From contig CM044956.1 of NCBI GenBank assembly GCA_024516035.1, positions 55,805,233 through 55,869,232 of the forward strand: a stretch of DNA of 64,000 bases, read 5' to 3'. Under the pieces are notes generated by a model. It did not search any database. It worked only from the letters and a program-made list of their open reading frames with translations, and was not told the origin of the DNA. Positions 11,252 to 22,250 of this stretch are shown in pieces (the first letter of the stretch is position 1; every line of letters begins with the position of its first letter). The position numbers and the translations under genes were made by a program. The stretch comes from Bactericera cockerelli (taxonomy: Eukaryota > Arthropoda > Insecta > Hemiptera > Triozidae).

Positions 11252-11326
11252 AAACAGGATATCGGCGCGAACGACCTGCTCCAGCAGAGTTAAAGCGCCT
11301 AAAAGGAAGAAAAAAAAAAAAAAAAA
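8066..11326 (+). mobile_element. 5'-truncated LINE with RNase H (I/R1-like)
   Basis: This non-LTR retrotransposon is bounded by an 11-bp target duplication and ends in poly-A. It begins inside the AP-type endonuclease domain, of which only the last part remains (SAIDLTF near 8088, SDHFP near 8166). Reverse transcriptase, RNase H and a terminal CCHC motif follow. The 5' loss is the usual result of incomplete target-primed reverse transcription, so this copy could not move by itself. It lies antisense to the FAR gene. Presence of RNase H points to the I group of clades; finer assignment was not attempted. Confidence 0.9.
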
Positions 11327-11845
11327 AGAACCTGTTTTTCATCGGGACAAGAAGTGAAAACGACTCGAGGTCAAGTTGGCAGTCCTAAAGTCGCTATCAC
11401 TGTTCGTTCTAATGATAAACAGATTTAAACATAGAAATTAAGAGTATGCATGGACTTCTCTGTGACTGGAAACATCTTTCTTTCAAAATCAATTGTTCCA
11501 CTACACTGAATAATAATAGTGAAAATTCGTTTCGTTCAGTAGAAAACAGGTGTTCCCGTAGAAATAAGCAAATTTGGTGGACTTCTCTGTGAAAACTTGT
11601 ATCTTTTAAAAAATAACATATTGGACAATTATTTTTATGGTCTTTCAAATAAGCCATCATGGATGAGGTAGTCCTACTAAAATAGAGAATGTTGATGATT
11701 GATCCCTCCAAATAAATTGATTTACTTCACTAAAAAATAATAGCGGAAACCGCAATTCGTTATCTATTTTAGTTCCGGAGAAAAACAGATGTTCCCGGAC
11801 TTTTCTAGCATCCTATGTTGTATGTTGAAATCTGGACACACTTAC

Positions 11846-12724
11846 CCAGAGTGGCATAGGCTCCTCAAGTGTAGGGAATACAATGGAAGGACGGAAAACA
11901 CAGATAGGCAGCTCGTGGGATGCTTCTCGAATCAAATCCTCTGCGGCGGCTTTCGTCAGCGTGTATGAGTTGGGCTTTTTGTCTATGAGATGTTCTTTCA
12001 GTATTGCTATCTCCTCATCAGACGAAAAATTGACCAAGAGGGACAGTTCCTTAGCAGTTAATGTAGGCGGATAGAATTCCTCTTTTACGAATGATCTGTC
12101 ACAGTTGGAGTACGCTGTCGAAACGTAGACAAAACTCTTCAAGCGAGGCATTTTCTTTGCCAATGCTATGGCTGTCTCAGTACCCCGCACATTGATGTCG
12201 TAAGCAGTTCGGATTGGTTCATCAAATCGCACGGTGGCGGCAATATGGAACACGATGCTTGTTTGTGCCGTTAACAGTTTTTCATCAGCAGAACTAAGTC
12301 CAAATCCGTCGGCGTCTAGTTGACCGCAAACAATGTCGACTTTTTCGGAGTACGCAGGATTGGCCAACCGCATACGGTCAAATATTTCATCGTTGAAGTG
12401 GTCTCGGATGCGATCTTCCACAGATGAGGACTTCTTGGAGCGGACGAGGAGGATGAGTTTGTGGATGTGAGGACAACAGCGGAGAAGTTTCTCGACCAAT
12501 AGGGTGCCGAGGAATCCGGTAGCTCCAGTTATGAAGATCGTCTGGTCTTTGTAGAAGTCTCGGATGGGCGAGGCATGGCCGATGTCTGAGGCATTGTTGA
12601 TCTCGGAGGGCTCATCATCCCAGCCATTGTCGGTATGCAGATGAACCTGGAATTTTTTTCTTTCGTTTTTATTCAGCAGCTCTTCAGTCATCAACGAAAA
12701 CAGAGATAAGTTTGTGTCCCGCAT
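11846..12724 (-). CDS. Fatty acyl-CoA reductase, 5' coding exon (NAD(P)-binding domain)
   Basis: This exon encodes the Rossmann-fold half of an insect fatty acyl-CoA reductase. It contains the dinucleotide-binding motif TGATGFLG, the segments LILLVRSKK and FHIAATVRFDEP, and the catalytic YTLTK (YxxxK) motif of the extended short-chain dehydrogenase group. The exon ends at 11846 with PMPLW and a GTAAGT donor. The first ATG of the open frame is at 12724 and a second is at 12691; either gives a protein of normal length (about 548 or 537 residues with the other exon). The frame is open further upstream but without an ATG, so an additional 5' exon cannot be excluded. No stop or frameshift interrupts the frame, so the gene looks functional. 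Expression in epidermis, fat body or gland is expected from the family but is not visible here. Confidence 0.88.
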
Positions 12725-13129
12725 TTTAAATAAAAATATTGTTTTTAGAACTAAAATTATCAACTACAGAGTGAATAAAATAAAAATATCAACGGAAAAT
12801 ATATTCAATCTTGTTTCTCGGAACGCGAACCTTCATTACTACAACTCTAACTCACACTGATTGAGATAGGTATTCTTTAAATCTTAAATTAATGTTACTG
12901 ATTTGCATAATTTTACTAAGCTATTCATCAGAATAATCTATTCTGGTCCCCATCAATGAAATCGATTTACTAATGGCTTTGATAATATTAATGAGGGTTA
13001 CATCAATTTGGCACTTTTTTGGAATTTTCCAAACGGACTATGCGGAAAAGTGGCCAAATGTCTCTGCTTCATTGTACGTCCAAGGATTTTTTTTCTTCAA
13101 ACATATTCTTTTGTGTCCACAATTAGGAC

Positions 13130-13205
13130 TATCAAACACCTCGGTCGAGGTGTGAAAAATGCCTATACCAAGATAGAGACAGCGTGGCGGAGTGTGTAAG
13201 TATTG
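13130..13205 (+). repeat. Repeat family L with an inverted-repeat core, copy 1
   Basis: The core is CACCTCGGTCGAGGTGTGAA followed by a segment containing gcctatac and agagacagcg. It recurs at 33703-33780 in the same orientation, where the core is an exact palindrome (cacctcggccgaggtg). The class is unknown. Confidence 0.5.
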
Positions 13206-13399
13206 TTAACCGATTACCCTTCATTCGCAAGAAAGGCATCGTCATCAGCCTGAGTTGGCTCAGGAATGGCCATCACAAAGTTCCGCTTTTTTTCATCAGT
13301 TTGTCAACCAAAAATTGGTGACATTCGTCTGATTGGTTGCTGGTTGAGATATTGAAAAATACTAATAATAATAATAATAATAAAGATCCACGTTATTTA

Positions 13400-13530
13400 T
13401 AATGATAATAATATGCCATAGGCAATAACCCCGCTCTTTAGTTCGGACATATGTTTCTATGTATTTTTCTATTCTTTTTAATTTTTACTTTCCTTATCCT
13501 ATAATAAGGAAAGTATTGTATTCGTCGAAA
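13400..13530 (+). repeat. LINE 3'-end repeat family G, forward fragment
   Basis: It has aggcaataaccccgctcttt followed by gttcggacata and a T-rich tail. Other copies of the family are at 19195-19335, 20960-21115, 30095-30275, 39585-39725 and 39905-48915 (interrupted). Several end in (ATA)n or (ATT)n runs, as 3' ends of some LINEs do. No coding part of the parent element is present. Confidence 0.5.
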
Positions 13531-14239
13531 ATTTGACCTACCCAGTTTTTTTATTGTTTCCATTTTTATCATTGGTAAAATAATTATTTGTACTATACAT
13601 ATGTCTATTTCTATCTAATAAAGTGTTTAATAATAATAAAGATATAGGTCTAAAAATCGAAGAACAAAAGAAAGAAAAAGAGCAAATACTGAGCCAGGGG
13701 CGTGTGAGATTCACCTTTTGTATGTTCATGGATAATAAAGATAATATAGTACAAGGTTGAATGGTAGACTGGAATGTCAATTCCATTTTTACAAAACTCA
13801 TGGGTCATATTCGAGAGTTGAATCGAATCTAGAACTAGAATCTACTGTCCAGACAGGGTCAGTTTTCCATTTCATAACCTTGTGTTCGCATCGGTCAAAG
13901 TAAATGTCGAAAAATTCAATTTTTGATGATATGCAAATGATTTTTGAACATATTTTCCTGCTTTTTTTTCTTCATATTAAATTTTACGTTTCTTATATTT
14001 AATTTTTCACCCAATTTAAATTGTTCACCATTTTTCCTTTAGAATTTAATGTTTTTATGACATGTATTTAATTTGTATAAAGGTATTGTACCGTTAATAA
14101 ATGTACCCGTATCCGGGCATTATTATTATTATTAATATCTATTTCGTATGTCTTTCATTACGTTTTCTCAATTCTCCTTCTACCATCATTTTCAAAACAA
14201 AAAAAAAACACTGTACGTTGGTGTCAAAAGAGACAGACA

Positions 14240-14330
14240 GCGTCATGACACGTTGAATACAACAGTTCCCGTTGTGTTACTGAAGCTAAGCAACGACCAG
14301 CAAGGCTAGGACATGGATGGGTGACCAATC
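14240..14330 (+). mobile_element. SINE F, 5S-rRNA-derived head
   Basis: The order of blocks cacgttgaatac, agttcccgtt, aagctaagcaacg and gatgggtgacc follows eukaryotic 5S rRNA (its middle and 3' part) with scattered changes. The closing 5S stem is missing and the sequence departs after gggtgacc. Copies at 28866-28976, 32218-32426 (minus) and 37869-37912 (fragment) share the head, and two of them continue into a common body. This is a 5S-headed SINE and not a 5S rRNA gene. Confidence 0.75.
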
Positions 14331-14436
14331 AAGTTCGAATCCTCGTGATTTGAATTCTGTCGCCACAAGCTTTGCTTTCTATCACAGGTACGAGTGGACA
14401 AGTAAATTATACAACAGAAGAAAAAAAAAAATATAC

Positions 14437-14496
14437 CCAGCCGGTATTCGAACCTTGGTTATTGTGCTTGCAAGTCTAATGCCTTGATGACTGTTG
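14437..14496 (-). mobile_element. tRNA-like SINE head fragment
   Basis: On the minus strand it shows a B box (aggttcgaatacc) with a short stem-like 3' end (ccggctgggt). Multi-copy status was not shown in this window. Confidence 0.35.
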
Positions 14497-14837
14497 AATT
14501 TCTTTATAAATTATGGAAATTCTAGCATCGTAAAGGAGGCAATAAAATGCTAGGCTCTGTTTATCTTTACACATTTTATTGTTTTCTGAAGAAAATAAAA
14601 TCCACTGAGGTAGTGGACATTTTTCTACGCTCATAATTTTTAATCTCTATCATTTAAGATATATTTTTGACAGGATGTCGAAATCTTTAATGGTTGGACG
14701 ACGGTAATATTACATGTTATTCTTTTTTAGGAGGACACAATATTTCCAGTATAAAATTAAGAAAAATTAATGAAATATAAAATAGTATGAAAAATAAATA
14801 AAGAAGAAAATGTTAATAGTGTTCTAACTAAAGGGCG

Positions 14838-15200
14838 AGGTGATTGTCTACTGCCCGTGGTTCAGAGATCTTCAGCTCGATTCCTGTGTTGGGAAGAATT
14901 TTCTCACAAATAATTTTCTTCCTTCCGAAGTAAAAAACACGAAGGGGCAAGGACTTCGATTGTTATAGACCTCTCTTTAAATAAATGTTCATTAAAAAAA
15001 TACGTGAGACTGGCTTTTCCGACCCGATCCAGGCTGGGTGAGGTTGATGTGCGTAGCTGATACGATTCCCAGCAAATGGAGTGTAAAACCCCCGTCCTGA
15101 ATAACTCGAAAACATGATGTTAAAACCAAATAATATAAATGGACTTGAAACGAGCCTAGACATTGGATCTATGGGTCCTCTCACCACCGTGATATTACAG
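14838..15200 (+). mobile_element. SINE E, diverged long copy
   Basis: A partial tRNA-like head (ctactgcccgtggttcagag, diverged B box) is separated by about 90 bp from the conserved body at about 15005-15200: aggctgggtgaggttgatgt, the segment gattcccagcaaatggag, and the tail gcctagacattgg with cctctcaccaccgtgat. The same tail is present in the inverted copy at 27130-27436, which defines the long form of the family. Confidence 0.6.
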
Positions 15201-15252
15201 GAATACTCAAACGTCAAAAACCCAAAATCGATTAAGAATGAGGGCTATATCT

Positions 15253-15462
15253 GTCCCGGTAGCTCAGTGGTAAAGGCGGCACTCTATAAATCCATAGATT
15301 CCAGAGGTTGTGGGTTCGAAATCCAGACGGGACATGACAAGTTATCCTCCCATTTGGGATTTTTACCACATAATAATATGTCTTGGGCTTACTGCTGGAA
15401 TAATGGGACTTTAGTAGTCTTAATCGGGCAGTATAAATAAGGCGATATTATTATTATTATAT
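15253..15462 (+). mobile_element. tRNA-headed SINE with a SINE C-like 3' body
   Basis: The head (15253-15334) opens with gtcccggtagctcagtggta, has a B box (gggttcgaaatcc) and closes with gacgggac, pairing with the 5' end. At 82 bp with an enlarged middle it is not a standard tRNA. The following body contains accacataataatatg and ends in (TTA)n, as SINE C does. A covariance-model search would be needed to exclude a tRNA gene entirely. Confidence 0.5.
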
Positions 15463-15989
15463 ATTTGAACTTTTGGCGGCAGAGACCACGGGTGCGTGGA
15501 GTGTTGCCTCAAAGGAATGGCTGAGCCAACTTTGTGATAAATTGTTTGGCTGTACGGGTGAACCCCGATCTAAACAATTTCTTGCCTAAAGAATTGGTCT
15601 GGCCATTCAGAGGGATAAAGCTGCATGTAGTACAAGTGTCCTTGGGTCGATACCAGAAGGTCATGGAATGGATGAAGTTTTTTATTTATTTATAATTAAA
15701 TAAATATACTACAAAATTAATTATTTCGAGATAATATGTTAACTTCGCTTAGTACGGAAAAGTATGTTAACTCACAAAATAATACAATATAAAAAGTAAG
15801 CAAAAATGCGTGCCAGGAAACTGCTGATAAGCCAGGAGTGGGAAGGATAAGAAAGATAAGATGGATGAAGAAGAATGCTTTGTTAAAGCTGCTCTGGTAA
15901 TGAGCTTTTTTTTTACCGCCTAGCTAATTAGCGGCCTCTTCAGGTCCTGTGGAAGCTTTGGGTTGGTTGATTCTGAAACAACTTTAGTA

Positions 15990-16101
15990 AAAAGTTATCA
16001 TATTTGTGTTAATCACTTTCGTGATATCAAAACTATTCAAAACCGCTTTACTAAATCTACGCTGAAACCGGGACTCGAACCACCGACTTCCATGTTACAA
16101 C
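15990..16101 (-). mobile_element. SINE D, truncated copy
   Basis: On the minus strand the copy keeps the B box (tcgagtcccgg, diverged) and the 3' body (agtgattaacacaaatatga), but breaks off inside the head. See the copy at 58129-58284 for the full structure. Confidence 0.6.
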
Positions 16102-16871
16102 ATTTTATTTATTTATCATTAAGTATATTGGATTTTTACAAAGGTTCTTTTCCTAAGCTAATGATAAAAGCTTCTAAGAAAAGATATAATGAATTTTATT
16201 TAATAATTAAATAAAAGAACAACGAAGTTTTACCCAACTTTAAAAAGATTATTTTTGAAAAATAAAATTTAATAATAGGTACACTGGTACAGAGATAATA
16301 TTCATTAATAATAATCTTCTCTTCTGTTACAGGTAAGACTGCTTATGAATTTCAACCCTTGTTGTGAAACTGAAAGTTTCATTTTGAAATTTGGAGGAAG
16401 TTTCTAGTTTAAAACTTGCGATCAGTGATCCGAACCCAAAAGTTATGAACCTGTAGTGTAAGTTTCACAAAGTTTTGCAACACTATAGTGTTTCTTTTTT
16501 TAAAATAAAAGTATGAAAGTGTTTCTTTTTGCAAAGTAACTACTACCTAGTATCTACGTATTAATTTCTCCTCATCACTGATAATATTTTGAAGTTTGTA
16601 CAATGTGAGTGATAAATTGGAGAATGGCAAATGTTATGGCAGAATTTCTCTTCGTAGAATATGTTGATAATTTTGCAAATTTCTCGTTACAATACCTATG
16701 CGGTTTAAACTTCAAGAAGAGATGATCAATGAATTTGAAAATATTTCAATTTTGAAAGGTACCAATTTTTTGTATTATTTTCTGATAAAACTGCATATTA
16801 AAACATCCTCAATGGTATTATGTATGATAAAATCGTTGGTTTTATAAGGTCTTAAGAAAAAGGAAAAAAAA
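16100..16871. other. No gene recognised
   Basis: AT-rich sequence without a recognisable domain, exon signal or repeat shared with the rest of the window. The frame running to 16214 begins in the SINE D copy and is not a gene. Confidence 0.5.
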
Positions 16872-17044
16872 GGTAGTTGTGCCCCGAAACCGCTTTCGCA
16901 TTACTTCAGGGCACTTTACCTTTGCATCCATGCCATTCCGGAAACAAAAAAATATGTCGGTCAGAATTTTCCGCTCCGGCCGGGATTCGAACCCGCAACC
17001 TCCGGGTCAGTAACCAATGCTCTTAAACACTGAGCCACGGGCAT
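16872..17044 (-). mobile_element. SINE B, inverted copy
   Basis: The head on the minus strand has ctcagtgtttaagagcattg, the B box gggttcgaatccc and ggccggagcgg. The body includes the aatgcgaaagcggtttcggg segment near 16872-16905. It matches 6170-6305. Confidence 0.7.
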
Positions 17045-17454
17045 ACAAGGTCTGAAGGCTTGTCTGGCTTATCTTGAATTTAATTTGTTCACGATTGGCA
17101 GTGTACCTTTTTGCATTGCCCTTTTTATTATACATTATTTAAATTATGAAAATATTAAAGTTCAAACGAATTTATTTAAAAATATCACATTTTTTCATGA
17201 ACATTTTTCATTTAATTATTTCTAAAAAAATACTCTAGCACGAGTATTAATATACCTACCTACTTGGCATTTTTTTACGACCTTCTTATAATAATTATTT
17301 GTTTTTAAACTCTCTTGTAAAATGAAGAGTGAAAATTTAATATTCTCTTGAATAAAATATTGTAATTTTTTGTAAGTTGTAAGTTATTTGCATTAATAAT
17401 TGTACATAATAGGTAACACATAGCAATATCCCTGAGAAAATAAATTATTTTTAT

Positions 17455-17610
17455 TGAATACTTTATTAGATTATATAAAGACATAATTATATGTACCTAC
17501 AGTACAAATATTTATTATAAAAATTAATAAAAAATAAAAAAAGGTTGCAATATAAACAATAAAATAAAAAAAAATAGATAAAATATATACATAATTATAT
17601 CCTAGCTGAA
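17455..17610 (-). repeat. Possible diverged family G copy
   Basis: An AT-rich segment beginning tttattagattatataaag and ending tatcctagctgaaggtcccg resembles family G, which has tgtcctaactaaagggcgg at the corresponding place. The match is weak. Confidence 0.3.
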
Positions 17611-17892
17611 GGTCCCGCCTTTCTTTTCAACCCTTATCATTGGAAATTCGCATCTTTCTAATGAAAAGCAAATCTCCCTTTGTTTCCCATGTGACGGAGC
17701 TCTGAAATCTCTCTCTTCTTCAAGTTTTCTCTCTCTCCCTCTCAGACTGGGAGAGAGTGCACAAAAGGCAGTTTTATTTGTTCAGAATTAGTGCATTTAA
17801 CTATAGGCTATAAAAGACTCGACAGACTAGCCCTTTGTTTTCGCTCAAAGTCATGGTGATAAAAACCTTATACGAGTGTACATGATAGCTCT

Positions 17893-17962
17893 ACCCTGCC
17901 AGACTGGAGTTGCGCAATGGGCTTTCATGCAAGGAGACCTTGGTTTGAATCCCGGATAGGTT
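17893..17962 (+). mobile_element. tRNA-like SINE head
   Basis: It has a B box (ggtttgaatcccgg) and partly paired ends (cctgcc...ggatagg). The A box is weak. It is probably a decayed tRNA-derived element. Confidence 0.35.
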
Positions 17963-18069
17963 GATTATATTCCTGCTAATATTAGGAATCGAAAGTATTT
18001 TGTGTTAGTTTTTGTAAAAAAAAAAAATACTTTTTTGCTCCCATTTCTATTTTTTTACAGACTACAGAG

Positions 18070-18230
18070 CTGCCCTGGAGTCATGTCGACTAAAGTGGCC
18101 GACTGAGTTAGCGCGCTAGGCATTGCACCCATGGTGACCTGAGTTCGATCCTCAGCTGGGCAGGATTTGTTCTGCTTTGTATTTGGATATTTGGGGTCCA
18201 CTCATACGGCTCATACCTCGTGAGGAAAAA
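18070..18230 (+). mobile_element. tRNA-like SINE with an 'actcatacctcgtgagg' body
   Basis: The head has a gactgagttagcgcgctagg A-box region, a B box (gagttcgatcctcag) and pairing ends (ctgccct...agctgggcag). The body contains catacctcgtgagg, a short palindrome also found at 35998-36013, so a shared module is dispersed. Confidence 0.5.
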
Positions 18231-18850
18231 TGAGTAGCTGCTTTAATGTGAACAGCGGCCAGTGGATAAATTATAGGCAAATATATGATATTGGGATATT
18301 AAAGATACGGAAATTCTACGCTACCCACTTCGACGTTTCCCAGTTTGAAAAACCGTTAACAATTTGTTTTATACGTGATATTTATTGTTACATGGTGGTC
18401 CAAATGTTGGTTTTCTTGGTGTCAAGATTTGATCTTCAACGTAAAACCATTCATTTGCAAAGTAGGTCTTCAAGAGTGCTATATTTGTCCCTTTTCCCAA
18501 ACCCACTCTTATTCTAAACCCCTTAGAATTTTTTTTGGATGATTTCATTTTTAAAAAGGAATTCTTTTTCTGTTTTTTTTTATATATTTTTTTTTTTTTT
18601 TTTAATTTTAGTTGTTTTGTGAGTTTTCAGCAAATGGAGGCTAAAAATTAGTTGTGATATCACCAATTGACCAAACAGTTGAAAGTGACGTTACACCGAA
18701 AAACTGAGGCTATGGATTCGTCCAGAAATGTGAAAAACTGGGTTGGTCAAATTTTCGACGAGAAAACCATCCAATTAGACAGAATGTTTATAGTAAAAAT
18801 ATTATCAGGGAGTTATCCCAGGAGCAGGGATAAATTTATTATTAATAAGT

Positions 18851-18999
18851 AAAGTTATCATATTATATTTGTGATTACTTTCGTGATAGCACAACTACTC
18901 AAACTCTCTTTGCTAAATCTACGCTGAAAACCGGGACTTGAACCGCCGACTTCCTGGTTACAAGTCCGCTGCCTTATCGATCAAGCTACTGAGGCCGGT
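18851..18999 (-). mobile_element. SINE D
   Basis: Nearly full-length; the minus strand reads from gaccggcctcagtagcttga through a B box (gttcaagtcccgg) to tagtaaagaga and the AT-rich 3' end. Confidence 0.7.
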
Positions 19000-19194
19000 C
19001 ATATTTTACATATTTTGTAACATACAAAAATTAATGACTAGTTAAAATACAGGTAAAGTGTCCTGAACTAATGTGAACTATTACCTTAAAATAACAAAAT
19101 ACAATATTGGAAACAATGTAAATAACCGACCAAAAACAATATTTTCTATAACTTATAGGTAATCTATCTATCTATATTCTATTATATTAAAGTT

Positions 19195-19335
19195 ATATAA
19201 ATATACACAGTTAAAGGTAATAGAAAGAAAAACAGAAAAATACGTGGGTAAATACAAAATACAAAAAAATATCCTAACTAAAGGGCGGGTAGCGGGGTTA
19301 TTGCATTTGGCAATCTCTTCCACCCAACCCTCTAA
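19195..19335 (-). repeat. LINE 3'-end repeat family G
   Basis: Contains tatcctaactaaagggcggg and gcatttggcaatctcttcc after an A-rich stretch. It is the same element as at 20960-21115, with a 7-bp insertion in the ggcgggg region. Confidence 0.55.
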
Positions 19336-19524
19336 GTACATGATTCAGTATATGAAGCGCCCTCTATTATCCCCAACAGAAACTCCGTAGTTTCTAATCT
19401 TCAGAGAAAACTTGCGTCTGAAATGACGGTTTTTCCACCAGAGCACAGCACGCTATTCTTCTGTAAAATAAAAAAAAAAACGTTTTTCTGTAAAATAAAA
19501 AAAATTAAGTTTTTTTTCGCCATA

Positions 19525-19836
19525 GCCGTATTTTTCTTTCTAACAAAAGTGGATTCAAATGGAATTGAATGAACGAAGTGGAAGAAAGTCATTTTTCTTT
19601 GGGAAAAAAAAACGAAAGGAGGAGAAATCTTCTTCCAGTTTGGTTGACCAAAATGGATTTATAAAATTATTGCCTCCATTTCTTTGTTCCTGGTTTGTTT
19701 TCATTTTTTCCATGGTTCATCTTTAAAATTATCGAAACTTTCAGGAATGGTGGGGAAGCTAAACTTGGATAAAATGGAAATAATTGGAAAAAACCGAACC
19801 TGATTTTTTTTTTAAATCCAAAAGAAAAACGCGACT
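19525..19836. mobile_element. MITE-like element O, copy 1
   Basis: It starts gccgtatttttctttctaac and ends with the approximate complement (aaagaaaaacgcgac). Inside it shares tggaagaaagtcatttttct and a ataaaatggaaat segment with the copy at 63584-63867. There are terminal inverted repeats of about 18-20 bp and no coding. Confidence 0.5.
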
Positions 19837-20359
19837 TAGAACTTCTGCGTGTAATATTAATGTTCACACTGACATTTCTTGTGTGATCACTAATGTTACA
19901 CAGCAGATGTCTTTTCAAGAGCTGGTGTGTATCAATAATAGGGCCTTTCCCACGTACGGATAAATTTACGGATTTGGACCGTACAGTCCAAGATCTTTAA
20001 AATTTTACCGTGCGTGTCGGTTCTATTATAGCTCCATTTTGTAGTATTCTAGTAAGTCCTAGTTTAATTTAAAAAAATCAATGGGCATACACAACATTAA
20101 AATAAAATTAAATTTACAGACACATATTATAGAAAATAAAATTACTTTTAATCCAGCACTTTGTATGTGCACCTGGAAACCTAGTGATTATGCAATGTGC
20201 AATAAATTCTCTCGAGGGACTTCAACCAAATTTTTAATAATGATTTTTATGCTAGAGATATTATTTTACTTCCATTCAGTCAATATTCATCAACACCCAG
20301 CGATGATATGTTGTGGCTATTTTGTTCAAATTCGAGCCTACGAAATGCTGGTTATCCAC

Positions 20360-20470
20360 TTATCCCTGACCCAACTCAGGATGAGTCTGAGTTTCCAGTG
20401 AGTGGAGAGTAAAACCCCCATTGTGATATGGCCACAATTATAAGCGACCTTAAACAAAAAAAAATAATAA
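20360..20470 (+). repeat. SINE E/F 3'-body fragment
   Basis: Contains cccaactcaggatgagtctg, then gagtaaaacccccattgtga and ataagcgacctta, ending in an A-rich run. It matches the shared body of the 5S-headed and tRNA-headed families without a head. Confidence 0.45.
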
Positions 20471-20566
20471 CTTTCGGTAATAAACAGGAACTGAGAGACA
20501 GGAGATAAAGAAAGAGAGAGATAAGAGAAATAATAATGTAGTTACCACACTCGCTCAGTTTCGTGT

Positions 20567-20710
20567 TGCTCTCGGCCATGAATAAGATCACGGGTTGTTC
20601 CCCCTGTCGTAAAAGGCGACTAACAGGAATATCTCTCAGAAGCTGCTAAAAAGCTTCAGATCAAAGAGATCTTTATAAATCTCGCAGAAGCTGCTGGAAA
20701 GCGGTTCAAA
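20567..20710 (+). repeat. Repeat family M, shortened copy
   Basis: Shares ctctcggc, gtcgtaaaaggcgactaaca and ctcagaagctgctaaaaagc with 693-1370. The tRNA-like-looking run atcacgggttgttccccctg lies inside it. Confidence 0.55.
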
Positions 20711-20864
20711 TGTCGTTCAAAATCGTAATCCGTAAATTTCAAAATTTAGATAATGTAAAGCTCTTAGTTTTTTTTACTTATAAAATCTACTTCTGCACCA
20801 TCCTCAATCATTTTCGACTAGGACTTGGGTTTTTTTATATATAAAAAAAAAAAAAATAATAATA

Positions 20865-20960
20865 ATAATGGAAGAGAATGCCGTTGGCATTAGCACCGCC
20901 CTTGATCAAATTTTGTTTTCTTAATTTCAATATCGATATATGTATATATTTCTTCTTTTC
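20865..20960 (+). repeat. LINE 3'-end repeat family H, forward copy
   Basis: An (AAT)n run, then ggaagagaatgccgttggca, ttagcaccgcccttgatcaa and an AT-rich stretch. It is present inverted at 21640-21742. Confidence 0.55.
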
Positions 20961-21115
20961 TTCTTTACACTTTATTGATAGGACATATTATAAACAATAC
21001 AAATAATTACAAATTAAAATACAATAAAATAGAAGAAAAAAAATAAAGAAAAAATAAATAAATATAATACATAATATATGTCCTAACTAAAGGGCGGGGT
21101 TATTGCCTTAGACAA
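20960..21115 (-). repeat. LINE 3'-end repeat family G
   Basis: It runs from cactttattgataggacata through an A-rich stretch to tgtcctaactaaagggcggg and ttattgccttagacaatc. It directly abuts the family H copy. Confidence 0.6.
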
Positions 21116-21244
21116 TCAATTCGATGTCATTTGTAAATAAAACTTGATCCAACATAATTTGATTTATTTTTCATTTCATTTTTGTTTAGAGAGGACCCAT
21201 CCTAAGCCATTTTTATTTGGCTTCTAAGATCTTCTTTAGTTTTT

Positions 21245-21434
21245 TAGTTATCATATTTATGTTAGGCGAGGAAAATACTCGCGATGCCACGGCAGCAAGT
21301 AAGTAAGTTAGTGAGTTTCGTGTTATCACAACTACTCAAACTCGTTTTTCTAATTCGACGCTAAAACAGGGACTTGAACCACCGACCTCCAGATTACAAG
21401 TCCGCCACCTTATCGATCAAGCTACGGTGGTCGG
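21245..21434 (-). mobile_element. SINE D with an internal insertion
   Basis: A SINE D copy in which about 45 bp (around 21265-21315, containing tactcgcgatgccacgg) interrupts the 3' body. The head and B box are well preserved. Confidence 0.65.
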
Positions 21435-21514
21435 CTAGGTCCTAGATGTTAAAGCGAACAAACAAAAAAGTTGCATTCGTTTTGTTTTGTTCGACGATTA
21501 GGATAATATTGTCA

Positions 21515-21845
21515 AGTGCACTGGTAGTCAAGTGGTTAACGCGCTAGTCTGGTAATTCAGATAGCGTTAAGGATCCGTTGTTTCGAATCCCACCCAGTGC
21601 ATGAATTTTTCCTGATATTATTAAACATGTTGCATTAAGTTTTATTTACAAATGACATAGTATACATACATAGATATTGAAATTAATAACACAAAACTTG
21701 ATCAAGGGCGGTGCTAATGCCAACGGCATTCTCTTCCATAATAATAATAAGACTCTAAGGGTTAGGTAATAGAATGTGCTTTGAGCTTTAACCTCGTCTG
21801 GTGGATATTTTCCACTAAATAGTGTTATTATTATTATTATTATAT
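21515..21845 (+). mobile_element. SINE C interrupted by a family H tail
   Basis: The SINE C head lies at 21515-21620 and its 3' part (aagactctaagggttagg through to (TTA)n) at 21741-21845. Between them, about 21640-21742 is family H in inverted orientation (gatcaagggcggtgctaatg, ccaacggcattctcttcc). The nesting shows that family H moved after SINE C. Confidence 0.65.
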
Positions 21846-21973
21846 TGGGAGACCGAACAGAAGCAGAAGGCAGTCTCATTATTCAAGACCTGTCAAAAGC
21901 TCGGCAAACTTTCAGTTGTTGGCATCTGCTCAACTTCTGTCCACCATCATACTTTTCGTGTCCAAAAGTTTCT

Positions 21974-21993
21974 ATTTCTCTCTCTCTCTCTAA

Positions 21994-22033
<40 letters not shown>

Positions 22034-22105
22034 AGTCTCTCTCTCTTTCTCTCTCTCTCTAACTCTCTCCCTCTCTCTCTCTCTCTCTTATCTCTCTCTC
22101 TCTCT
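21974..22105. repeat. (CT)n microsatellite
   Basis: About 130 bp of CT dinucleotide repeat with minor interruptions. It continues beyond the Ty3/gypsy element at 28453-28517, so the element landed within the tract. Confidence 0.9.
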
Positions 22106-22240
22106 TATTAAATATTGAGAAAACACAAGGAAACATAGGAAGGGAACATAGGCAACTTTATTAGAACTGATACTACAGCAAAGATCACATTATTTATAGC
22201 TGGCCGAAAACTAGAATATAGTTCAAGATAATATCTAACA
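22106..22240 (-). repeat. Ty3/gypsy 3' LTR
   Basis: 135-bp LTR. A purine-rich tract (gtgagagaga) lies just upstream on the minus strand, 10 bp after the polyprotein stop codon. Confidence 0.9.
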
Positions 22241-22250
22241 TCTCTCTCAC

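Larger units (their letters stand above)
7197..11845 (-). other. FAR intron with nested transposons
   Basis: On the minus strand the intron starts GTAAGT (11845-11840) directly after a Trp codon and ends TTACAG before 7196. It holds a LINE in antisense orientation (8066-11326), a SINE A copy (7552-7790), and about 500 bp of its own sequence at 11340-11840. That last part repeats the motifs ggacttctctgtga and acaggtgttccc in diverged form, suggesting old local duplication. Confidence 0.8.

Noticed and set aside
14240..14330. 5S rRNA gene
   Set aside because: Too diverged, lacks the closing stem and continues into a SINE body in sister copies.
21822..22111. Ser/Leu-rich open frames
   Set aside because: They read through the (CT)n microsatellite.
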